18,199 nt of DNA, taken from Selenomonadaceae bacterium. GTDB lineage: Bacteria; Bacillota; Negativicutes; Selenomonadales; Selenomonadaceae. The notes below the pieces were generated by a model. That model ran no database searches. It had not been told where the DNA came from and saw nothing but the letters and a program-made list of their open reading frames with translations. The stretch lies in assembly GCA_017445435.1 (NCBI GenBank), contig JAFSUE010000023.1, positions 1 to 18,199 on the forward strand. Reading direction: 5' to 3'. Positions 6,215 to 12,988 of this stretch are shown piece by piece (position 1 is the first letter of the stretch; the number at the start of each line of letters is the position of its first letter). Made by a program: the position numbers and the translations under genes.

Positions 6215-7219
6215 ATGAAAATTGAAGGTGTCGAAGTCAAAGTTATGGGACTTGATGACTTTACTGCGGAAGAGGCGCAAAAGTATATTGACTACGTGAA
6301 AGATCGTGTGGAAGATCCGCTGAAAAGTATCGAAGTCAAACTTTGTGACGACGGCAAAATTGACGTTGATTATACGTTACAGGGCGAAAAGTTTGAACGC
6401 ATTCGCCGTATTACGGGTTGTCAGTAAGATAGCCCTAAAAGTGGTACTGTGGCTAAAAGCCGCTATATATGCCAGACTTCGTTAGAGGTCATAAGTAAAA
6501 GAACAACATATATGGTTCGGGGAAGGTCTTAAAATGACTGATCGCGAGTTCAGAAAGATACCATCATTACAGTTTTTGTATGAAGTAAGCGAGGACGGAC
6601 GTATTTTCCGCAATGTTAAATCAAAAAAACAGAGCAAAATTATTGTAGATTATCATCACTCAACGGCAGGATATTGCTATACTTTTGTTTGTATCAAAGG
6701 TAAAGTTCAACGTGTACCAATAGCACGTGTAGTAGCAGAATGTTGGTTAGGTGAAAAACCTGAAGGTTATGAAATTGACCATATTGACCGCAACAGTTTG
6801 AATAACCACTATACAAATCTTCGTTACGTAACTAAAAGTGAGCAAATGAAAAATCGCGACTATAGCAAGCTTGAAGAATTAAATAAATCAAAGTTAGAAA
6901 AAGTCTGTCAGCAGACAAGACATCCGCTTAAGCTGATAAAAGACGACAACGAACAGATTTTTGAATCACAAACAGACGCCGCCCGCTATCTTGCTGCTGA
7001 ATTTGGAAAAACCGTTGAGTCTATACGCGACAAATTTAAAAAGCGCCGTTCTCATGTTTATGGTTATGATGTTATCTATTTGAATGTAGAGACTGTATGT
7101 ACCCGCTCTACGGAGCAAGAAACAGTCCAAAATTGTATCTTACTGGCGACGTTACAAGCTGGAACAACGCTAAACAATCTGAAGAATCCGAGCGCGTGAA
7201 ACATAACGTTTTTGTATAA
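6215..7219 (+). CDS. Small NrdD C-terminal-like glycyl-radical-motif protein, split by a group I intron: join(6215..6418, 7136..7219)
   Basis: Exon 1 (6215-6418) encodes 68 residues and exon 2 (7136-7216, TAA 7217-7219) encodes 27. Joined in phase 0 they give a 95-residue protein. Across the junction it reads R-I-R-R-I-T-G then YLTGDVTSWNNAKQ and later ERVKH. That is the ending typical of anaerobic ribonucleotide reductases (NrdD), whose glycyl-radical Gly lies in R-[IV]-x-G-Y. Without splicing, exon 1 reads only Cys-Gln beyond Gly68 and stops at TAA 6425-6427. The start has an excellent AAAGGAGGG site. The protein has no room for the NrdD catalytic barrel, so it may be an autonomous radical domain, as GrcA/YfiD is for pyruvate formate-lyase, or another accessory NrdD-like protein. 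Gly68 as a radical site is inference. A strong terminator follows exon 2. Confidence 0.85.
6419..7135 (+). mobile_element. Group I self-splicing intron carrying an HNH homing endonuclease gene
   Basis: P1 is a perfect 8-bp helix of exon 1/intron start (6415-6422) with 6428-6435. The splice-site U6418 makes the required wobble with G6432. P10 is exact: exon 2 TATCTT (7136-7141) is the reverse complement of AAGATA (6426-6431), directly adjacent to the P1 guide bases. P7 pairs GACTGT (7091-7096) with ACAGTC (7122-7127). P8 is GCTC-TACG-GAGC (7105-7116), followed by J8/7 AAGAA. GTAGAGACT and CAGTCC match the conserved R and S elements. The last intron base is G7135. A P3 candidate is GGTAC (6443-6447) with GTACC (7099-7103). 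P4-P6 could not be settled. Only 8 nt separate P7 from the 3' splice site, so there is no P9 hairpin. Confidence 0.88.
6534..7199 (+). CDS. Intron-encoded HNH homing endonuclease (NUMOD4/HNH type)
   Basis: A 221-residue nuclease of the I-HmuI-like class, which cuts intronless alleles so that the intron is copied in. Residues about 7-35 (IPSLQFLYEVSEDGRIF) resemble NUMOD4. The HNH core is at about 65-105, with RVVAECWLG, then EIDHIDRNSLNNHYTNLR containing the paired His and Asn. Residues about 125-182 (FESQTDAARYLA... to VYGYDVIYLN) resemble a NUMOD1-type helix-turn-helix DNA-reading module. GGGGAAGG lies 8-15 bases before the ATG, close to a predicted intron helix. From about residue 185 the frame crosses P7, P8 and the 3' splice site, ending at TGA 7197-7199 in exon 2, in another frame from the host protein. 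That tail is probably incidental. Confidence 0.9.
   Translation: MTDREFRKIPSLQFLYEVSEDGRIFRNVKSKKQSKIIVDYHHSTAGYCYTFVCIKGKVQRVPIARVVAECWLGEKPEGYEIDHIDRNSLNNHYTNLRYVTKSEQMKNRDYSKLEELNKSKLEKVCQQTRHPLKLIKDDNEQIFESQTDAARYLAAEFGKTVESIRDKFKKRRSHVYGYDVIYLNVETVCTRSTEQETVQNCILLATLQAGTTLNNLKNPSA
7086..7135 (+). ncRNA. Group I ribozyme catalytic core (R/P7, P8, J8/7, S) and 3' splice site
   Basis: The segment holds the guanosine-binding P7 helix: 7091-7096 with 7122-7127, plus G7089-C7128 around a bulged A7090, the usual P7 geometry. P8 is a 4-bp hairpin with a UACG tetraloop closed by C-G. J8/7 is AAGAA. The terminal guanosine is at 7135. It resembles the corresponding parts of bacterial and phage group I introns. 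The same bases also encode the endonuclease tail. Confidence 0.85.
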
Positions 7220-7233
7220 CGCGTAACTGGACA

Positions 7234-7278
7234 AAAAAATCCCTCCATAAAAGTTTTTTCTAGACGGAGGGATTTTTT
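7234..7278 (+). terminator. Strong intrinsic terminator after the split NrdD-like gene
   Basis: A 13-bp perfect stem pairs 7234-7246 with 7266-7278. It has a CCCTCC/GGAGGG core and A/T flanks, so it can end transcription from either strand. It lies 15 bases after the exon 2 stop. Confidence 0.88.
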
Positions 7279-7325
7279 ATTTGGCTTGCAACGTTTTTCA
7301 TAAGGCGGGTTCACAAAGAAAAAGT

Positions 7326-7333
7326 GATATAAT
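7326..7333 (+). promoter_or_regulatory. Extended -10 promoter candidate, distal
   Basis: TGATATAAT at 7325-7333 is a perfect extended -10 box. There is no good -35 box 16-18 bases upstream. It lies 47 bases after the terminator and far from the next start codon. Confidence 0.4.
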
Positions 7334-7492
7334 TCGAGATTAACAGATTATAACGGTTGCAAGTGTAGACAGCTTGATTTTTCACCTGCTTTTACGTAGA
7401 AAAAATTTAATCGACGAATTGTCACCGACAAAATAGAATGTTTTCACTTTTTAAAATAAATCAAAAATTTTTTATGCAAAAAAATATTCTTA

Positions 7493-7501
7493 TGTTAAAA
7501 T
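7493..7501 (+). promoter_or_regulatory. Extended -10 promoter candidate, proximal, for the RTX-type gene
   Basis: TGTTAAAAT forms an extended -10 with a start point expected near 7508, about 47 nt before the ATG. The -35 region is weak. Confidence 0.4.
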
Positions 7502-7554
7502 AAAAAAACGTTTTTACAGACTTTTTGAAAAAAATATATAAGGGAGTGAATTTT

Positions 7555-10500
7555 ATGAAACATTTTAAGTTCGATTTGCAGAGATTCTCCACGCGTGTTA
7601 TAGCCGAAGGCGAAACTTACGAACTCTACGGAGTAAACTATACGGCTGTCGGTGGCGAAGCCCAATTAAATTTGGACGCCGATGACAAAGTTTCGGGAAT
7701 TGCAAGCGGTCAAGTTCAAGTGACTTTGGCAAATAAAGAAAATTCGCCTGGAATTTATTTTAACGGCGGCGAAAAATCTTTGACCGTAAGTTTTCAAAAT
7801 AATGACGGAACACTTATTGTCACGCAAAGTCACAACGGATTGGATCGCATAATAACTTTGACGGAAGGCAATCTTCAAGTCGACGGTTATAAAATCACTT
7901 CCAGTTCTTCAGCATTTTCTTACTTCGTCATAAATTCTGGAGTGAATTATAAATTTACGTCGGAAAATTCCGCGGCCTTCGATGTTAATCAAGACACTTT
8001 CACTATGGAATCTAATCAAGTCACAATGACTATCCAAAATGACAATGCCGCTACTTCCTTTAATATCAGCGGCAAAGTATCAAAAGAAATTACAGGATAT
8101 ACGTACTCTGCTACCGCAGGAACTTCCATTTCTACCGCTTTGGGCAATGGTTATAATTTTTTCGCTAGGGCTCTTTCCGATACAGGCGAAATTATTTCTT
8201 TCGTATCAGACGGAGTAAGGTTAATTCCCGACAACAAAAACAGTCAGTTGCAAGTTGCACTTATGCGAAATGACGGCACAGTTGCTTTCGGAGGCGTTAT
8301 ACAGTGCAAGCAAGGCGCAATAACTTTAGGTCAGAATGGATCATTTCATCTTGACAGTGGCACGTCGTTTGATTTTTCTCTTGGCAATTATACTTTTTCC
8401 ATGACTGCTACCGATAGCGCAACTTTGGCGTTTGCTCCCAACGCTGAAAATCAACTTTCCTTTACGCCTGGCACAAATGACGGCGCATTAAACGTTGTTA
8501 TCAAAAAAGGCGATACCACTATTTTCCAAAATACTGTCAGCGTTGAAGGAACAATTAATTTGAATCCTGAAAACGGCACTTTAACTTTGACTAGCGGTTC
8601 AAAAATTTCGCTTGCTTTTGAAAATTATTCTGTCACGGCGACGGCGATTGATAATGTTTCCAACGTCATTTCTATAAACGAAAACGGAATTTCTATTGCT
8701 CCAACTGGGAAATTAAATCTCAATCTTGCAACAAGTAGCGGCGCAGCAATGAATATTGACGTAGAAGTTTTAAGCGGGTCTTTTTCTTTGGGGAATAACG
8801 GTTCACTGAACATTGCTAAAGATACTGAACTGCAACTTACTTTCAGCGAAAATTATAGCGTCAAGTTCAAAACAACTGGCGATGCTGGCGGAATTGTTTC
8901 TCTCGATTCAGACGGAATACATTTTTCGCCAAATGCCGACGATGGCGATTTGGAAATTTCAGTTACTCGTGACGGTGTAACGCGCACAACAAATTTAAAT
9001 ATGACAGGTTCTTTAACCTACAAACTCGACGGTTCAATTTCTCTTGCTAAAGGTACTGTTCTGACAAATAATTTTGAAGACGGAAATATTTTGCGTATAA
9101 CAGCTAACACCGATGCAAGCGGTTCAATTATTTTTCATCCGCAAAGTGAATTGACAATCATTCCTTCAACAGCCGACGCACTCAACGTTGTATTAACCAC
9201 TGACAGTTTAGATGTTGTCAATATCTCTTCAATTACGGGAACAATAAATTACAACGGCGGAATTATTACGGCAAGCGACGGCACACAAGCTCATCTTTCA
9301 GTTTATGACACTTGGGAAAGCGAATTGCGAACAAACGGCGGCTCGTCTTCAATTCAATTCACTGCAGACAGAACTGTTTATACTGCTAATGCGGGGGCAA
9401 CGTTTGTATTGGATTATCTCGAAGGCACGACTCTGCAAATTCAAAACGGATCTTTCACTGATATTTACGCAACTGAAACGCAGGATGCAATAGAAATTAT
9501 ATCCACAGGCGCTACTTTCCGTGCAAATAACGATGAATTTATCTTCACGCTTGAAAAAGCTGGAAATTATAATCTCAATGGAATAAAAGTCGTCACGGAA
9601 TCCGATAACGTACAAGTTCAGCTCACCAACTATGACACGGTAATTTTTAACGGACTTTCTTATACTGCGCTTGATGAAAATGTCACCTTGACAATAGGCA
9701 ATGACGGTGCGACGGTTGCTGGCGGAAAAGTCAGCTTAAAATTGGACGGTTTCAACGAAGCTTTCGATTTTAATTTAACGGACGGCGGAATTTCTTATGC
9801 AAATGGAAAATTCACTGTTAAAAGCGGCTCGAAATCGTATATAAATCAAGGCAACTTCCCGACAGAATTTATTGCGCAAAATGATTTTTCTGTTCAGCTT
9901 ACAAAAAAAGATGACGGGCTTTATGCTTTTACTTTTCCCGACGGTTCAGCAGATTTTTCAGTAGTTAATGGCGGGGTTACGTTATTAAGCACGAGTCTAA
10001 CTTTGAACGGTGAAATTTTATTCAATCCCGAAACACACGAAATATTTTTAACAAAAGGTACGAATTTTGCACTCGGCAACAGCGAAAGAAGTTTGCAAAT
10101 AACCGCGCTTGACACTGCGGGCGGACAGTTGACTTTGACTGCTAGCGGAATCAGATTTGCCCCACATGAAAATGACGGCGCATTGGAATTTAATTTTATC
10201 GGTGCAGACAGAAAAGCTACGCTTGACGTTACAGGCGCATTTACTTACGGCGGAAATGGTAGAATGTCACTTGAAGACGGAACTAAAGTAAATTTTGTTT
10301 GGGAAGACGGCAACACACTTCAACTGAATTCGCACGGCTCAACTGGTTATCTTACTCTGGATATGTCAAAAGGAATCGGAATTACTTCCGCCGATGAAAA
10401 TCTTGATATAACTTTCACTACTGCCGAAGGTTACACAACTTCAGTTTCTTCTGTTCAAGGCACAATTTGGTACAATGCAGGAAGAGTTAATCTCGACGCC

Positions 10501-12810
10501 AATACAAAATTGACAGGCACGGGCACACTCGGCGGGCAAAATATAAACGTGACTTTGGAAACAATCGACGGAGATGGCTATTTAATTTTCGGCAGTTCAG
10601 GAATGAATTATGGCGCTGGCACGGGCAAGTTGAGAGTAACATTTACTTTAGGAAATCTTGCAAGCACGTTTACTGTAAATAGCGGCGAAGTTTTTATTGG
10701 TCATAATGTTTTCAACATTGCGGTCGGTTCCAATATTGCAACTGATTTACAAAATTTTATTCCCGCGTTGAATTTCAGAACTACCGATCTAGGCGAATAT
10801 ACAATCAATGGACAAAAAATTACAACAACTGCGGAAAATTTGGCGTTGACTGCTACGGATAATCAAATGATTTTCAAAACAAGTTCAAATGCAGTTGTAT
10901 ATGACGGAATGAATTTTACGGGCAACGGCAATGTTACGTTGACTGCGGCGGCGGTAGTTTTGGGCAATGGAGTTGTTGCAACAGGTTTCGGCAAGGAAAA
11001 TACTTTTGTCTTGAGTGAGCAAGGAACAGTTACGGCGGACGAAAAGATTTTTGAACTTACCGAATCTGTTTCAGCGGGAATTTCTGTCAAAGGTGCGGAT
11101 GACGGATTTATTTTCAGTCAGACTGTGACAAAGGAAAGCGAAGAACGTATCGGCATTGATTCTCCATCTGACATTGGAAAAATTTTCAAGGAAGAATTTC
11201 ATTCGGCAGGCGATAATTCCTATAGAATTGAGGTTGATTTAATCGGCTTGAAAAAAGTTATCGGAATTTCGGACGGAGCGACAATTACAGGTAGCGCAAC
11301 TCTTGAAAATGAACTTGAAGAAACAGGTTTTGATGTTGTAACGGAAATGGAAGGCGTTTTTACAATCGGTGATAAATCTTACACGATAAGCGGAGATTCA
11401 AGTGCGATAATCGAGACTGCTTTCGATACGAAAAAATTTTATGCGGAAGGTTTTGACGACTTGAACGGCACAGTCAACGGAGATTTTACCGCGAATGAAC
11501 TTTCAATCAACGGCAATTCACCTTTTCAAGTTTTCGGCGACAAAGATGTTTCGGTACACGCGAATGAAAACGGTTATGAAGTTTATGGGCTTGATGCTAA
11601 TGCAAGCATTAAAGTTACTGCAGCAGGAACTTACGTTGTAAATTCTACTTCCATAGAAACCAGCGGCACGAATTTTATTGTCGGCAACGAAGACGGCACG
11701 GCACGCCTTTTATACGAAAACTATATCGAAAATGCTACGGCAAATACCGTCATCAACGGTACTTCAATGAACGATGGAATTTACAATGTAGGAGAAAACA
11801 CACGAATTAACGGACTCGGCGGCAACGATACTATTAAAAATAACAATGCCTCCAATGTTTCCATTGATGCGGGCGAAGGTGACGACAAGATTATCACTTA
11901 CGGTTCAAATAACACAATCAACGGAGGCGAAGGAAATAATTTAATCAACTTTGATGTAGTTGGTCGCGAAAATTCCGTTGAAGGGTCTTATATCATATTC
12001 AACGGCAATACAACTCTTGAAGGAAATTCTTTTGGATTTGGTCAAGGTACGGACACTATTTATTTCTATAACAATGCTCCCTCGTGTGGATTTAAATCAG
12101 AAGGCTTTACGCTTTACGATCATGACGGCGATGATAACTACAGCCAATTAATATTTGCAGGAGCTCACAATACGACGAAATTAACTTTTTACTATGAAAA
12201 AGAAACAAAAATCAATAAAGCAATTTTCATACCTGCAAATACGTGGTACACAGTCGAAGAAGGAGATTTCTCTGAACAAGGTTCAGTTCGTATAGAGACT
12301 TATTTTGTCGGTGCTAGTGACCCGCCCAGTCAAGGAGTAAATTTCAGCAATATAAGTAGGCCGCTCAACGTGACATTAGATACAGAATATGATAGAAAAG
12401 ATATTTTTTATTGGGTGAATAGTATTTATTCGATAGTCGGCGGCGCGTCTAATACGACTATAACAGGTTCAATCAATAATGATACGATATTTGCGGGAAG
12501 CGGTCCTTCAACTTTGTGGGGTAGCAAAGGCGATGACTACCTTGAAGGCGGCACGAATAACGATACATTTGCCTACGCACTCGGCGACGGCAATGACACC
12601 ATTAATAACGCAGGAGAAGGCGATTTTATTTTATTGTCGGATATTTCGATTGATAAAATTTTGAGCGCGAATATTTCTGCAGAATCTGTTGCGTTGAATT
12701 TCAGCGACGGCGGCTCGATAAATATTTCAGGGAAGGGAGAAATTTATCAACTTGCTGACGGCTCAAAATATTCCGCCGACCGTGAAAAACTTGAGTGGAA
12801 CGCAGTTTGA
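7555..12810 (+). CDS. Giant repetitive secreted/surface protein with C-terminal RTX-like calcium-binding repeats
   Basis: A 1751-residue acidic, Asn/Gly/Thr/Ser-rich protein, probably an exported adhesin or matrix protein. There is no hydrophobic signal peptide; it begins MKHFKFDLQRFS, a short basic/aromatic motif. The middle is built from repeats of about 76 residues, all beta-rich. Units start near residues 253, 332, 408, 485 and 562, then again near 820, 893, 968 and 1044. Each runs roughly NG-S-x-L...DGT, then an aromatic strand, then GI.FAP..DGAL. The C-terminus has RTX-like nonapeptides (GLGGNDTI, AGEGDDKI, GGEGNN near 1420-1465; GSKGDDYLEGG and GDGNDTI near 1650-1680). These suggest type I-style secretion and calcium-driven folding. 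ATG 7555 has AAGGGAG upstream; the in-frame TTG at 7525 lacks such a site. No secretion genes are nearby. Confidence 0.85.
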   Translation: MKHFKFDLQRFSTRVIAEGETYELYGVNYTAVGGEAQLNLDADDKVSGIASGQVQVTLANKENSPGIYFNGGEKSLTVSFQNNDGTLIVTQSHNGLDRIITLTEGNLQVDGYKITSSSSAFSYFVINSGVNYKFTSENSAAFDVNQDTFTMESNQVTMTIQNDNAATSFNISGKVSKEITGYTYSATAGTSISTALGNGYNFFARALSDTGEIISFVSDGVRLIPDNKNSQLQVALMRNDGTVAFGGVIQCKQGAITLGQNGSFHLDSGTSFDFSLGNYTFSMTATDSATLAFAPNAENQLSFTPGTNDGALNVVIKKGDTTIFQNTVSVEGTINLNPENGTLTLTSGSKISLAFENYSVTATAIDNVSNVISINENGISIAPTGKLNLNLATSSGAAMNIDVEVLSGSFSLGNNGSLNIAKDTELQLTFSENYSVKFKTTGDAGGIVSLDSDGIHFSPNADDGDLEISVTRDGVTRTTNLNMTGSLTYKLDGSISLAKGTVLTNNFEDGNILRITANTDASGSIIFHPQSELTIIPSTADALNVVLTTDSLDVVNISSITGTINYNGGIITASDGTQAHLSVYDTWESELRTNGGSSSIQFTADRTVYTANAGATFVLDYLEGTTLQIQNGSFTDIYATETQDAIEIISTGATFRANNDEFIFTLEKAGNYNLNGIKVVTESDNVQVQLTNYDTVIFNGLSYTALDENVTLTIGNDGATVAGGKVSLKLDGFNEAFDFNLTDGGISYANGKFTVKSGSKSYINQGNFPTEFIAQNDFSVQLTKKDDGLYAFTFPDGSADFSVVNGGVTLLSTSLTLNGEILFNPETHEIFLTKGTNFALGNSERSLQITALDTAGGQLTLTASGIRFAPHENDGALEFNFIGADRKATLDVTGAFTYGGNGRMSLEDGTKVNFVWEDGNTLQLNSHGSTGYLTLDMSKGIGITSADENLDITFTTAEGYTTSVSSVQGTIWYNAGRVNLDANTKLTGTGTLGGQNINVTLETIDGDGYLIFGSSGMNYGAGTGKLRVTFTLGNLASTFTVNSGEVFIGHNVFNIAVGSNIATDLQNFIPALNFRTTDLGEYTINGQKITTTAENLALTATDNQMIFKTSSNAVVYDGMNFTGNGNVTLTAAAVVLGNGVVATGFGKENTFVLSEQGTVTADEKIFELTESVSAGISVKGADDGFIFSQTVTKESEERIGIDSPSDIGKIFKEEFHSAGDNSYRIEVDLIGLKKVIGISDGATITGSATLENELEETGFDVVTEMEGVFTIGDKSYTISGDSSAIIETAFDTKKFYAEGFDDLNGTVNGDFTANELSINGNSPFQVFGDKDVSVHANENGYEVYGLDANASIKVTAAGTYVVNSTSIETSGTNFIVGNEDGTARLLYENYIENATANTVINGTSMNDGIYNVGENTRINGLGGNDTIKNNNASNVSIDAGEGDDKIITYGSNNTINGGEGNNLINFDVVGRENSVEGSYIIFNGNTTLEGNSFGFGQGTDTIYFYNNAPSCGFKSEGFTLYDHDGDDNYSQLIFAGAHNTTKLTFYYEKETKINKAIFIPANTWYTVEEGDFSEQGSVRIETYFVGASDPPSQGVNFSNISRPLNVTLDTEYDRKDIFYWVNSIYSIVGGASNTTITGSINNDTIFAGSGPSTLWGSKGDDYLEGGTNNDTFAYALGDGNDTINNAGEGDFILLSDISIDKILSANISAESVALNFSDGGSINISGKGEIYQLADGSKYSADREKLEWNAV
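8315..9470 (+). repeat. Protein-level repeats of about 231 bp in the RTX-type gene, first array
   Basis: Five successive units begin near 8315, 8550, 8778, 9009 and 9240. They share the pattern of a (G/S)-x-(I/L)-x-(L/Y) strand, NGS or DGS, then a (D/S)GT motif. At DNA level they have diverged, so this is an old duplication rather than a recent tandem repeat. Confidence 0.6.
10010..10910 (+). repeat. Protein-level repeats of about 225 bp in the RTX-type gene, second array
   Basis: Units begin near 10012, 10235, 10461 and 10687 with the same pattern as the first array (for example AFTYGGNGRMSLEDGT and TIWYNAGRVNLDANT). The stretch between the arrays (about 9470-10010) is a differently organised insert with YDTVIFNGLSYTA-like motifs that return near 10895. 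Confidence 0.55.
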
Positions 12811-12945
12811 AAAATTTTGTTTACAAGTTTAGCAGATAGTTTATAGTGCATAGGAAAAATTTTTATGTTCAAATAAACCACCCTGCAAATATTTTCTCCT
12901 CCACATAAAATTTTCATTTAAGGCTTAAATTAAATCGCTGTTTTA

Positions 12946-12954
12946 TGCTATAAT
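12946..12954 (+). promoter_or_regulatory. Extended -10 promoter of the transporter-kinase operon
   Basis: TGCTATAAT is a perfect extended -10; the -35 region (CTTAAA/TTAAAT near 12924-12930) is weak. The expected start point is near 12961. The ATG at 12953 would therefore not be in the mRNA, which supports the downstream TTG as the true start. Confidence 0.65.
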
Positions 12955-12988
12955 GACAAAAAATTTTTTCATACGAGGAGAAAAAGTT

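Larger units (their letters stand above)
7279..7554 (+). promoter_or_regulatory. Leader region of the large RTX-type gene
   Basis: No gene was found in this very AT-rich stretch. It holds two extended -10 elements (7326-7333 and 7493-7501) and a small dyad TTGTC-ACC-GACAA near 7419-7431. I recognise no known riboswitch. If transcription starts at the first promoter, the leader is about 215 nt. Confidence 0.4.

Noticed and set aside
6215..6427. A complete 70-residue gene ending at TAA 6425-6427
   Set aside because: The end Gly-Cys-Gln-stop is read from the intron. The natural continuation of the NrdD-like C-terminus is found in frame from 7136, and the splice signals match.
6440..6530. A definite P2-P6 folding for the 5' half of the intron
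   Set aside because: Several exclusive pairings are possible (for example 6460-6471 with 6507-6520, 6475-6480 with 6485-6490, and two P3 choices). They cannot be settled by eye.
7525..7554. Start of the RTX-type gene at TTG 7525
   Set aside because: It has no ribosome binding site; AAGGGAG lies directly before the ATG at 7555, and FDLQRF-type proteins begin just before that motif.
12953..12988. Start of the transporter-kinase at ATG 12953
   Set aside because: This ATG overlaps the TATAAT box, upstream of the expected transcription start. TTG 12989 has a good GAGGAG site.
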